A stretch of 9,146 nucleotides of DNA from an uncultured Blautia sp. (GCA_934426285.1 CAKRYE010000067.1:1-9146); one strand, 5' to 3'; counted from the first letter of the stretch, positions 1 to 7,444 are shown. Program-made: numbers and translations. The notes: generated by a model not told the origin, from the letters alone.

Positions 1-32
1 AATTTTTCCTGTTCTTTGGGATTCAGCCTCAT
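1..32 (-). CDS. 5' end of a leftward gene, possibly urease gamma subunit (partial)
   Basis: Only ten codons are inside the window; they read MRLNPKEQEK and the gene continues past the left edge. The start is well supported by a near-consensus AGGAGG (39-44, minus strand) 6 nt before the ATG at 32-30. The N-terminus resembles the first residues of urease gamma subunits, which commonly start like M-x-L-T-P-[RK]-E-x-[ED]-K. Ten residues are too few to prove this, so the product name is a guess while the gene start itself is fairly secure. It is transcribed away from the GH120 gene, behind a leader with a promoter and hairpin at 93-192. Confidence 0.45.
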   Translation of the reverse strand, partial: MRLNPKEQEK

Positions 33-58
33 GATATTCCTCCTCTCGAATTGTGCGG

Positions 59-64
59 ATTATA
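59..64 (-). promoter_or_regulatory. Possible -10 box close to the left-edge gene
   Basis: A perfect TATAAT on the minus strand lies about 27 nt upstream of the leftward ATG. No good -35 is seen 16-18 nt upstream of it (the matching positions read GTACTA). It could be a second promoter located after the hairpin at 93-140, or a chance AT-rich match. Confidence 0.25.
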
Positions 65-92
65 ATATGCAAAAATCCTCGTAGTACGCAAA

Positions 93-140
93 AAAGAGCA
101 GACAATGGGATTCTTTCTCAGACCCCATTGTCTGCTCTTT
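93..140 (-). terminator. 17-bp perfect hairpin with T-run (leader terminator)
   Basis: Left arm AAAGAGCAGACAATGGG (93-109) and right arm 124-140 are perfect complements around a 14-nt loop. Read leftward, the stem is followed at once by six T (the A-run at 90-95), the pattern of a Rho-independent terminator. Read rightward, the arm ends in only three T, so the minus strand is favoured. It lies downstream of a strong minus-strand promoter (164-192) and upstream of the leftward gene at 32, so it can act as an attenuator in that gene's leader, or end a very short RNA. Confidence 0.7.
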
Positions 141-163
141 GCACGAAAATTTTTATATAGGGG

Positions 164-192
164 ATTATAACTTGTGTTTCTTTGATGGTCAA
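164..192 (-). promoter_or_regulatory. Strong sigma-A-type promoter, leftward
   Basis: On the minus strand, TTGACC (192-187) and a perfect TATAAT (169-164) are separated by exactly 17 nt, which predicts a transcript start near 157. The only leftward target is the gene starting at 32. The hairpin-terminator begins at 140, within about 20 nt of the start point, so most transcripts may end before the gene. Confidence 0.6.
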
Positions 193-231
193 GATGTTTT
201 TTGTGAACTTTTTTCGAAAATTATTAATAAG

Positions 232-376
232 TATTACTGTTCACTCCGTTATCAGTAACGTAGCCAAAATTCATTCCAGATTGCCTGCGGCAATGGAATT
301 TGGGCTTGTATGTCTCGGGGTTTTGGCATATTTATGCCAAAATTCCTCGCGGGACAGTAATGTGTGAACAGTAATA
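232..376. repeat. 145-bp inverted-repeat element with internal hairpins (MITE-like or structured RNA)
   Basis: Perfect 13-bp arms TATTACTGTTCAC (232-244) and GTGAACAGTAATA (364-376) enclose two further hairpins. The first pairs ATTCCA 273-278 with 294-299 and TTGCC 281-285 with 289-293, with a GA bulge. The second is a 10-bp perfect stem TTTTGGCATA (321-330) with 333-342, extendable by GGGG/TTCC wobble pairs and GTCTC (312-316) with GGGAC (351-355). ACAGTAAT occurs twice (354-361, 368-375), so the outer stem can pair in more than one register. The ends read TA-TTACTGTTCAC and GTGAACAGTAA-TA, compatible with TA target duplication as in IS630/mariner-derived MITEs. No coding capacity is seen. 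It could instead be an independently folded RNA. Confidence 0.6.
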
Positions 377-518
377 AATCATCACAAAATTCATACAAGA
401 TGACACAGTATTCCATTGTTTCGCTGCATATCTACATGCTACACTTAAATCACATATCTTATGGGCATTTCGCCCGCAAACAGGAAGATTCAGGCCAGAA
501 GGCCGGGAGGTTTTTATA
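377..518 (+). promoter_or_regulatory. Leader/promoter region of the GH120 gene
   Basis: No gene is seen here. A weak sigma-A match, TTGTTT (416-421) with TACACT (440-445) and an 18-nt spacer, is the best promoter candidate. Small hairpins follow: GGGC (463-466) with GCCC (472-475), and GGCC (493-496) with GGCC (501-504). The second abuts the Shine-Dalgarno GGGAGG (505-510), which lies 8 nt before the ATG at 519, so it could slightly affect access to the RBS. No clear operator or catabolite-repression site was recognised. Confidence 0.35.
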
Positions 519-2549
519 ATGATTATTTACGTTGATGCATCCGTGATCCAGACCGGAAACGGAACAAAAGAAAATCCATTCAAAACTATTCAGGAGGCCG
601 CTGCAAAGGCACTTCCGGGAGATGAAGTCATCGTTGCACCGGGATTATACCGCGAAGCTGTTAATCCGATTCACGCTGGAACGGCAGACAAGCGTATCAC
701 CTACCGTTCTGCAATAAAAGGACAGGCGCACATTACAGGAAGTGAAGCTGTCAAAGACTGGGAAAATGTAGAAGGCACTGTATGGAAAGCAGTCATTCCG
801 AACGGAATCTTCGGTGATTATAACCCATTTACTACCCTGGTATCCGGAGATTGGTTTATCGCTACATTTATTGCTCATACAGGAGATGTATATCTGAATG
901 AAAAATCCATGTATGAAGTAACCGCTCTGGATAGAGTTAAAAATCCACAGAAAAGTACTATCTCATGGGATCCTGATTTCTCTGTATATACATGGTACGC
1001 AGAACAGGATGAAGCCAATAATCAGACCATTATTTATGCAAACTTCCATGAAAAAGATCCCAATAAAGAAAACGTTGAGATCAGTGTAAGAAGAAACTGC
1101 TTCTATCCGGAAAGTGAAGGAATCGGATATATCACTCTCTCCGGTTTCCGTATCAGTCAGGCTGCTACTCAGTGGGCTCCTCCTACTGCTTATCAGGAGG
1201 GAATGGTCGGTCCTCACTGGTCCAAAGGATGGATCATCGAAGACTGTGAAATCTATGAATCCAAATGCAGCGGTATTTCTCTTGGAAAATATCTGCAGCC
1301 TGAAAATGATAACAAATGGTTAAAATGGAAATACAAAGACGGAACTCAGACAGAACGCGACTGCATCTGCCAGGCTTCCTATGAAGGATGGGATAAGGAG
1401 CATATTGGTTCCCATATTGTACGCAGATGTGAGATCCATGACTGCGGTCAGACAGGTATTGTAGGACATCTTGGAGGCGTATTCTCTGTTATTGAAGACA
1501 ACCATATTCATCACATTAACAACAAGCAGAATCTGGCAGGCGCAGAGATCGGCGGTATCAAAATGCATGCTGCTATTGATGTTATTTTCCGCCGCAACCA
1601 TATCCACAACTGCACCCGTGGTCTGTGGCTTGACTGGCAGGCACAGGGAACCCGCGTTACAGGAAATCTCTTCCATGACAATGCTCTTCCAAATGATTTC
1701 GAAGCAGGCGATGACGCTGTCACAAGCGTAGGAGAAGATATCTTCGTTGAGGTTTCCCATGGTCCGACATTGATCGACCACAATATCCTGCTGTCTGACC
1801 GTGCACTGAAAATTGCAACCCAGGGTGTTGCCCTTGTACATAATCTGATCTGCGGCGGCTTCGTTTCTGTTGGTATCGGTACAGACAACGGTGCACCTGA
1901 TATTCCATCTCCGAGATATACTCCATATCACACCAAACACGGAACTCAGGTTGCAGGATTTATGACCATCCTTCATGGAGATGACAGATTCTACAACAAC
2001 ATCTTCGTTCAGAAACCGATCCGTCCTTGTATGCAGGATCTGGCTGATCTTATGGGCAGCAACGGAAATATGTGGGATGACTGCAATGTGCTCACCGGAA
2101 CCTTCAGATTTAACGGATATCCAACCTTTGATGAGTGGAACAGACAGTTCGAAGGTTACTGCGGAATGGGTTCTGAGACAACAGGCAACTGCTATTATGA
2201 TCATCTTCCTGTATGGGCATCCGGAAATCTCTATTTCAACGGAGCACGTGCATGGGAGAAAGAAACAGATGCAGTCACAGATGCTGAACACACTGTAGAT
2301 ATCTCTGTTGAAGAGAAAGAAGATGGATGGTATCTGAAGACCAACCTGTATGATATCATCAAAGAAGAAACCGACGGTATCATCTCAACCGAAACACTTG
2401 GAATGGCATTCGAACCGGAACAGAAATACGAAAATCCTGACGGAAGCCCGATTATCTTTAATCAGGATTTCTTTGGAAATCACAGAGATGTCAAAACTGC
2501 CGCAGGACCATTTGCGGATAAAAAAGCATCTGAGCAGAAGCTCTTTTAA
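519..2549 (+). CDS. GH120 family beta-xylosidase (intracellular)
   Basis: The 676-residue protein reads as a right-handed parallel beta-helix glycosidase. The N-terminus (about residues 4-46) has the typical opening strand of this fold (YVDAS...GNGTKENPFKTIQEA...PGDEVIVAPGLYRE). It closely follows, from memory, XylC of Thermoanaerobacterium saccharolyticum, the GH120 type enzyme: shared blocks include WAPPTA near 219-224, SKGWIIED, GHLGGVFS and GLWLDW-AQGTRV. The XylC nucleophile and acid/base Asp map to Asp372 (LWLDWQAQG) and Glu411 (FVEVSHGP). Known members release xylose from the non-reducing end of xylo-oligosaccharides. There is no signal peptide or membrane segment, so it acts in the cytoplasm on imported sugars. 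Between the two catalytic residues there are about 16 more residues than in XylC. It is a single-gene unit: RBS GGGAGG, terminator at 2597-2653. Family is firm; beta-xylosidase specificity is inferred. Confidence 0.88.
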   Translation: MIIYVDASVIQTGNGTKENPFKTIQEAAAKALPGDEVIVAPGLYREAVNPIHAGTADKRITYRSAIKGQAHITGSEAVKDWENVEGTVWKAVIPNGIFGDYNPFTTLVSGDWFIATFIAHTGDVYLNEKSMYEVTALDRVKNPQKSTISWDPDFSVYTWYAEQDEANNQTIIYANFHEKDPNKENVEISVRRNCFYPESEGIGYITLSGFRISQAATQWAPPTAYQEGMVGPHWSKGWIIEDCEIYESKCSGISLGKYLQPENDNKWLKWKYKDGTQTERDCICQASYEGWDKEHIGSHIVRRCEIHDCGQTGIVGHLGGVFSVIEDNHIHHINNKQNLAGAEIGGIKMHAAIDVIFRRNHIHNCTRGLWLDWQAQGTRVTGNLFHDNALPNDFEAGDDAVTSVGEDIFVEVSHGPTLIDHNILLSDRALKIATQGVALVHNLICGGFVSVGIGTDNGAPDIPSPRYTPYHTKHGTQVAGFMTILHGDDRFYNNIFVQKPIRPCMQDLADLMGSNGNMWDDCNVLTGTFRFNGYPTFDEWNRQFEGYCGMGSETTGNCYYDHLPVWASGNLYFNGARAWEKETDAVTDAEHTVDISVEEKEDGWYLKTNLYDIIKEETDGIISTETLGMAFEPEQKYENPDGSPIIFNQDFFGNHRDVKTAAGPFADKKASEQKLF

Positions 2550-2596
2550 CCTGATATCCATATAGTCAATAGCTTTACCATATATAAACCATACAT

Positions 2597-2653
2597 AAAA
2601 ACAGCTATGAAGAGTACAGATATTTTTATCTGCCGCTCTTGCATAGCTGTTTT
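2597..2653. terminator. Bidirectional terminator between GH120 and MATE genes
   Basis: A 12-bp perfect stem AAAACAGCTATG (2597-2608) with CATAGCTGTTTT (2642-2653) continues inward with AAGAG/CTCTT and AGAT/ATCT pairs. T-rich tails exist in both directions (TTTTGTTATTTTAT rightward, TTTTTAT leftward). It lies between two convergent genes, 48 nt after the GH120 stop and 2 nt after the MATE stop, and so can end both transcripts. Confidence 0.85.
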
Positions 2654-2654
2654 G

Positions 2655-4013
2655 TTATTTTATCATACTTTTATTAGATGCAAGCATTCTTGTAGATTTA
2701 CGAATGCACCACAAACATGTCGGAAAAATATAGCAGGTTGCTGTGATCCAGGCGGTCTGGTCTGCGAAGCAGATGGCTGTAAAGCCAAAAGTTCCTACAA
2801 ATCCAAGACTGACAACTGTTCTGGCGATCATTTCTGTTACGCCGGAAAAAACTGCTCTGCCTGAATATCCAAGTCCCTGGGTTACCATACGGGCAACATT
2901 CAGAATACCAAGACTCCAGTAGAAAAATCCCATACATCTGAGGTATTTGGCAGAGGCATCCAAAACTGCCACCGCACTCTTTCCAACAAACAGCATGGAA
3001 AGTGTACGCCCTGCAAAAATCAGTAAAATTCCCGCTGCAATACCATATCCTACTCCCACTGTAATACCACAGCGCAGTCCTTTCTTAATCCTGTCAGACT
3101 GTCCTGCGCCAAGATTCTGGCTGCAGAATACAGATGCAGAGGTTGCGATAGCATCGAACGGACACATGGTAAACTGCTTAATCTTCATTGCCGCAGTAAA
3201 GGCTGATACATATGTACTTCCAAGCCCATTGTTCGCCGACTGCATAACCATACTTCCAATAGCTGTGATTGAGAACTGAAGTCCCGTAGGCATTCCCATT
3301 GCCAGCAGTTCTTTTACTGCATCCCCCTTTATCGCCCTGTTTTCTTTCTTGAGCCACAGAAGTTTCATCTTGCGGATAATAAAAATAAGACACAAAATCC
3401 CGCTGATTGCCTGTGCAGAAATCGTTGCAATGGCAGCTCCGGCACATCCAAGTCTCAGCACTACAATACAGAATAAATCCAGAAAAATATTCAGAACAGC
3501 AGATAACGCCAGAAATATAAACGGTGTCCTGCTGTCTCCCACTGACCTCAAAATACTGGACAGATAGTTATATAAAATCGTAAAGGGAATCCCCAGGAAA
3601 ATGATCAGCAGATAGCTGTATGCATTGTCATAAATGTCCTCCGGTACTGATAGAATATGTAAGATCTGAGGACATAAAGCACTGCATAATGCAGTCAGGA
3701 TCACTGCGATTCCAGCACATAATACAGCTCCATTAAAGATATAATCCCGCATTTTCTCTATCTTTTCCGCGCCAAAATATTTAGCTACAGGAACACCAAA
3801 ACCTGTACAGCTTCCCATGCAGAATCCCAGTACCAGAAACTGAATACTGCTGCTGGCTCCTACACTTGCCAGTGCTTTTGCGCCAAGGATCTGACCTACA
3901 ATCGCAGCGTCAATAATATTATAGGTCTGTTGCAGCAGGTTTCCTAATAATAAAGGAAACGCAAACTGTAGCATCAACTTCAGCGGATTGCCCTTTATCA
4001 TAGATGTGGTCAT
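2655..4013 (-). CDS. MATE family efflux transporter
   Basis: The 452-residue, very hydrophobic protein has the length and layout of a 12-helix MATE antiporter made of two MatE repeats (about residues 15-175 and 235-395). Family-typical features are the opening IKGNPLKLMLQFAFPLLLGNLLQQTYNIIDAAIVGQ, with the alternative-access helix residues, and ILRSVGDSRTPF after helix 5. Such proteins export cationic drugs, dyes or metabolites in exchange for Na+ or H+ across the cytoplasmic membrane; the substrate cannot be read from sequence. The start is supported by GAGGGG (4028-4023) 9 nt upstream. It begins 96 bp after the GH32 stop with no terminator between, so it may be co-transcribed, though a weak TTGACT/TATAAA pair with a long 19-nt spacer could drive it separately. 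It ends in the shared terminator. Confidence 0.9.
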   Translation of the reverse strand: MTTSMIKGNPLKLMLQFAFPLLLGNLLQQTYNIIDAAIVGQILGAKALASVGASSSIQFLVLGFCMGSCTGFGVPVAKYFGAEKIEKMRDYIFNGAVLCAGIAVILTALCSALCPQILHILSVPEDIYDNAYSYLLIIFLGIPFTILYNYLSSILRSVGDSRTPFIFLALSAVLNIFLDLFCIVVLRLGCAGAAIATISAQAISGILCLIFIIRKMKLLWLKKENRAIKGDAVKELLAMGMPTGLQFSITAIGSMVMQSANNGLGSTYVSAFTAAMKIKQFTMCPFDAIATSASVFCSQNLGAGQSDRIKKGLRCGITVGVGYGIAAGILLIFAGRTLSMLFVGKSAVAVLDASAKYLRCMGFFYWSLGILNVARMVTQGLGYSGRAVFSGVTEMIARTVVSLGFVGTFGFTAICFADQTAWITATCYIFPTCLWCIRKSTRMLASNKSMIK

Positions 4014-4109
4014 TTCTATTTACCCCTCATTTTTATATTTCTATAAGGTTTCCATAAGTCAAACGGATATTCGCAAAAATCCAAGCTTCCGGTTTCTGAG
4101 ATTCCTGAT

Positions 4110-5759
4110 TTATTTCCAGATGGATTTCATTTCACAGATTTTCACATGCGCTTCTTTCTCGCTGCTCAGGCAGAACATCCCCTGTCTGTTACTATTGTAG
4201 AACAGTCTGGTTCCAACATCTTCTCCATCATTTAAATATACTTCTATTGTTCTTCCGTCTACAAAAATTTCTGCATTTCTGCATTTCTCCACAGAAGAAA
4301 CAAACTGTACCTTATCGCTCTTCACACCGGCCATTTTAAAGAATACTTTTCCCCCTTCTGCAGTCAGACTGATGGATTTATCCCCATCCTGACCAAGAAG
4401 AATGTTGAAATCTCCTGTTTCTTCAAATGATACAGATGCATAATATCTGTTATCTGCAATGGAGCCGACTTTAATCTCACTGCCTGTACCTTCATATACT
4501 GTATCACCCAGAAGAGTATAAACTTCCTCTACAGGTTTTGTATATACATGTTCATTCTTCACATGGAGTTCTCTTGGCAGAGTCATGCTTCCATAAGCTC
4601 CCGGCTCTGTGGCAATATGCTCTCCATAGAAATCACTGATCCAACCGATCAGGATTCTGCGGTCTTCATGCTGAAAGCTCTGCGCTGCATAGCAGTTACT
4701 TCCAAAATCCACCCACTGCTGCGTATGAACATCCATTGCATCACCGTTCCAGTCTCCCACATAATATCTGCACTGCTGGAATCTTCCATATTCATCATAA
4801 TGACTCATCCATGCGCCCATAGCTACATATTTATCATCCAGTGGGAAAAAGTCCGGACACTCTATGGTTCTGATCTTTGTTTCCTCTGTGATCAGAGGAC
4901 ATCTGTACTTCCAGTTCTCTGCATCCTCAGATTCATACAGAAGAAATGTTCCTTTTTCATCTACGCATGCACCTAATACAATATAATACTTCTCACCGAT
5001 CTTAATTGCTTTCGGATCGCGGAAATCATAGTTAGTACCTTCCGGTTTCTCCCTGATAATCTCTTTTTCCGGCTCAAAATGAATCATATCGCTACTCTTT
5101 GTCATTGTCTGATACTGAATAGTGTCCCATCCGTCATCCTGGGGTCCGATATGTCTTGTGAGATAGAAGTACACCTCATCTCCCATCGAAAGTGCACTTC
5201 CGGAGAAAGCACCACCTTTAATCGCAAGATTATCCAGAATTTCTTCCTGAGGCTCTAATACAACCGGAAGATGTGTCCAATGCACCAAATCCTTACTTGC
5301 TGCATGTCCCCAGTACATATTATTCCATTCCTGTTTAAAAGGATTCAGCTGATAGAAAAGGTGATAATAGCCCTTAAACCAGCAAAGTCCGTTAGGATCA
5401 TTGTTCCAGTTCACAACCGGTGAGAAATGAAACTGCTCTCTGTACGGAGTGTCAATGAATTTAAAAAATTCTTCTTTATTCATTGCTTTAAAATTGTCTG
5501 TGGTATTCAGTACGCAAATTCCATTCTTCAGGATATTTTCACATTCGCTTAAATAAGCAAAGGTAATGGTGCAGTCCTGTGCAGTAATCTCGTATTCTGT
5601 ATCTTTATCTGTCTGGAACTTGATCCAGTTCCCATAGATATGCTGCAGTTCTTTTATTTCTGTTTTGTTTTCTTTTATCTTCTTCAGGCTCACACTACCT
5701 TTTTTCCCGGCTTCTGGTTTTACAAATAATTCCAGACATTCATAGTTTCCTGTATACAT
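4110..5759 (-). CDS. GH32 beta-fructosidase (sucrose/fructo-oligosaccharide hydrolase type)
   Basis: All three GH32 catalytic signatures are present (numbering from the chosen start): WNNDPNG with nucleophile Asp121, FRDP with transition-state stabiliser Asp248, and ECPDFF with acid/base Glu300. A C-terminal beta-sandwich is marked by FVDGRTIEVYLNDGE. Family members cleave beta-fructosyl linkages in sucrose, sucrose-6-phosphate, inulin or levan; no PTS gene is nearby, so the exact substrate is open. The protein has no signal peptide. About 110 residues precede the catalytic domain, much more than in a minimal SacA, forming an extra N-terminal domain of unknown role. The start at 5759 (549 residues) is preferred over an in-frame ATG 13 codons upstream because AAGGGG (5775-5770) lies 10 nt before it, inside the longer reading. 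It has its own promoter (5847-5874) and sits behind the terminator of the GPH gene. Confidence 0.9.
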   Translation of the reverse strand: MYTGNYECLELFVKPEAGKKGSVSLKKIKENKTEIKELQHIYGNWIKFQTDKDTEYEITAQDCTITFAYLSECENILKNGICVLNTTDNFKAMNKEEFFKFIDTPYREQFHFSPVVNWNNDPNGLCWFKGYYHLFYQLNPFKQEWNNMYWGHAASKDLVHWTHLPVVLEPQEEILDNLAIKGGAFSGSALSMGDEVYFYLTRHIGPQDDGWDTIQYQTMTKSSDMIHFEPEKEIIREKPEGTNYDFRDPKAIKIGEKYYIVLGACVDEKGTFLLYESEDAENWKYRCPLITEETKIRTIECPDFFPLDDKYVAMGAWMSHYDEYGRFQQCRYYVGDWNGDAMDVHTQQWVDFGSNCYAAQSFQHEDRRILIGWISDFYGEHIATEPGAYGSMTLPRELHVKNEHVYTKPVEEVYTLLGDTVYEGTGSEIKVGSIADNRYYASVSFEETGDFNILLGQDGDKSISLTAEGGKVFFKMAGVKSDKVQFVSSVEKCRNAEIFVDGRTIEVYLNDGEDVGTRLFYNSNRQGMFCLSSEKEAHVKICEMKSIWK

Positions 5760-5846
5760 ATGTAAAAATCCCCTTTCTGAATTTTGTCTCTGATTCACTA
5801 TATATCAAAGTATAGCACTGACCTTCTGCCGACATAATCTTACTAT

Positions 5847-5874
5847 ATCATAACAAAATCACGAGGAGTTTCAA
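5847..5874 (-). promoter_or_regulatory. Promoter of the GH32 gene
   Basis: On the minus strand, TTGAAA (5874-5869) and TATGAT (5852-5847) are separated by 16 nt, which puts the transcript start near 5840 and leaves an 80-nt leader before the ATG at 5759. The upstream terminator at 5926-5961 fits GH32 being an independent unit. Two similar words, ACTATATATCA (5797-5807) and ACTATATCA (5842-5850), flank the start point and might be regulator sites, but this is weak. Confidence 0.6.
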
Positions 5875-5925
5875 TAAAATATTTTGACATTTTTTTATAC
5901 TATTTTATCCTGTATGATCACATAT

Positions 5926-5961
5926 AAAAAGGATGCCGGGGGCAAATCCGACATCCTTTTT
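5926..5961 (-). terminator. Intrinsic terminator after the GPH transporter gene
   Basis: AAAAAGGATG (5926-5935) pairs with CATCCTTTTT (5952-5961) and the stem continues with CGG (5937-5939) and CCG (5948-5950) around an 8-nt loop. The single odd position (5936/5951) is a U-G wobble in the leftward RNA but a C-A mismatch in the rightward RNA, so the leftward reading is the functional one. It is followed by TTTTT and lies about 100 nt beyond the GPH stop. Confidence 0.8.
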
Positions 5962-5984
5962 ACTGTTAGCTTATATTTATTTAC

Positions 5985-6021
5985 AGCAATCCTCATAGAT
6001 AATATATTTGAGAGGATTGCT
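5985..6021 (-). other. Extra 3'-UTR hairpin after the GPH gene
   Basis: AGCAATCCTC (5985-5994) and GAGGATTGCT (6012-6021) are a perfect 10-bp inverted repeat around a 17-nt AT-rich loop, with no T-run after it. It sits between the GPH stop codon and the terminator, and may protect the 3' end of the mRNA. Confidence 0.5.
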
Positions 6022-6058
6022 ATAGAAATGATGCAATTTATTTGTTATCCTGCTACTA

Positions 6059-7444
6059 TTATTCGCCTCTGTGTTTACCCTGAGACAGATCTTCCACTAC
6101 TTTTGCATAGTATTTATCTACGTTGAAGAATGCCATGCAGATTACACAGATTACAGATGTGATAACCGGTACCCATGCAAATGCGATTGAAATAGAGGAC
6201 AGTGCAGATGCGCTCTGAACCTTAAGCTGTGCATCAAATCCACCTGCTGCAAGGATCCAGCCAAGTGCTGCTGTTCCCACACCGGAACCAACTTTCATAC
6301 AGAAGGAAGAAGCTGCATTTCCCATACCTGCTGTACCGTATCCATTATACCATTCACCGTAGGTGATAGCATCCTGAAGGCATCCAAACATAGTTGCTCC
6401 GCCGCATCCGAATCCAATACCCTTGATAATGGAAGAAAGACAGATCAGAGAGTAGGAAGTTGTCAGTCCTGACAGCACGAAACCAACGGTTGCAGCTGCC
6501 ATTCCAGCCATAAACAGGTAACGTTTACTGATCTTCTTCATCAGGAATGGTGTGATGAACAGAGTTACGATCTGTGCAATTGACAGAAGGTTGGATACCA
6601 TTGCATAGTATCCGTCATTTCCCATGTTATACATTGTGAAGTATACTGCTGAACCAAAGAAGCAGGACATCATAAAGTACATGGAGAACAGACTCACTAC
6701 CATTAACAGCCAGTATTTATTTTTGAAAAGACCTGCCAGACCTTTTATAAAGGAAACCTGATTTTCGCCGCCTTCTGCGCTTTCTTCATGTACACGTTCC
6801 TGGCATACAAAGAACATGAACATGTTCAATGCGATAAATACGATCATCAGTACTACAAAAGTCATTGTCCAGCCCTTCTGAGTGTAAGCATCTCCGCCAC
6901 CGAAGAAGCCTGTCATTTTCAGAACAACTGTGTTGATTGTCATAGTTCCGGCTGTAGCCAGAAGGTTACGGAAGTTTCCGAGAAGTCCTCTTTCATACTG
7001 GTTCATTGTCATCAGTCCCTGCATAGTTGCATATGGAACGTTAATACCTGTATAGAAGATTGTGGAAACAAGGTTATATGTAAGGAACATATATGCGATC
7101 TGCACTTTTCCTGCAAATGCAGACGGTACGCTGAACATTAAAACTGTACATACTGCCAGCGGAATACATAATCTTGCGATCCATGGGCGGGCTTTTCCCC
7201 ACTTACTGTGTGTATGGTCTACGATGTAACCCATTGCAAGGTCAGAAATTCCATCCAGGAATTTGGAAATTGCAATGATAGATGCTGCTGCAGCTGCACT
7301 TGCACCAATTACGTTTGTGTAATATACCAGCAGGAATGCACTGATTGCAGAGTACACCAGGTTTCCTGCATAGTCGCCGATACCATAAGCAAATCTCTCA
7401 AGGAAAGACAGCTTGGCGTCTGGATTCATGTTTACGTTCTTCAT
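6059..7444 (-). CDS. GPH family glycoside:cation symporter (MelB-like)
   Basis: The 461-residue protein has the 12-helix major-facilitator layout and the glycoside-pentoside-hexuronide (GPH) signature DGISDLAMGYIVDHT followed by WGKARPW (about residues 64-88). Asp64 and Asp68 line up with MelB Asp55 and Asp59, the cation-site pair, so Na+ or H+ coupling is likely kept. MelB Asp19, which binds galactosides, corresponds to Asn28 here, as I recall for xyloside/glucuronide-type members, arguing against melibiose as the substrate. It acts in the cytoplasmic membrane to import short glycosides. It is the second gene of a two-gene operon with GH5 (80-bp gap, no terminator), so beta-glucosides are the natural guess for cargo. 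The RBS is AGGGAG (7458-7453), 8 nt upstream. Terminator at 5926-5961. Substrate is inferred only. Confidence 0.88.
   Translation of the reverse strand: MKNVNMNPDAKLSFLERFAYGIGDYAGNLVYSAISAFLLVYYTNVIGASAAAAASIIAISKFLDGISDLAMGYIVDHTHSKWGKARPWIARLCIPLAVCTVLMFSVPSAFAGKVQIAYMFLTYNLVSTIFYTGINVPYATMQGLMTMNQYERGLLGNFRNLLATAGTMTINTVVLKMTGFFGGGDAYTQKGWTMTFVVLMIVFIALNMFMFFVCQERVHEESAEGGENQVSFIKGLAGLFKNKYWLLMVVSLFSMYFMMSCFFGSAVYFTMYNMGNDGYYAMVSNLLSIAQIVTLFITPFLMKKISKRYLFMAGMAAATVGFVLSGLTTSYSLICLSSIIKGIGFGCGGATMFGCLQDAITYGEWYNGYGTAGMGNAASSFCMKVGSGVGTAALGWILAAGGFDAQLKVQSASALSSISIAFAWVPVITSVICVICMAFFNVDKYYAKVVEDLSQGKHRGE

Noticed and set aside
182..367. 61-codon open frame in the left intergenic region
   Set aside because: It runs through the inverted-repeat element and the minus-strand promoter, has no ribosome binding site, and ends in the right arm of the repeat.
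1320..2291. 323-codon open frame on the minus strand
   Set aside because: It lies wholly antisense inside the GH120 gene, which has clear catalytic motifs; the translation is cysteine-rich with no recognisable domain and no good RBS.
4014..4109. Terminator between GH32 and MATE
   Set aside because: No stem followed by a T-run is present in this gap, so co-transcription remains possible.
5760..5798. Longer GH32 start, 13 codons upstream
   Set aside because: The AAGGGG ribosome binding site for the internal ATG lies inside this segment and no RBS precedes the upstream ATG.
5884..6126. 80-codon open frame on the plus strand between GH32 and GPH
   Set aside because: It crosses the terminator and the end of the GPH gene and lacks an RBS; TTGACA at 5884-5889 has no -10 at proper spacing.
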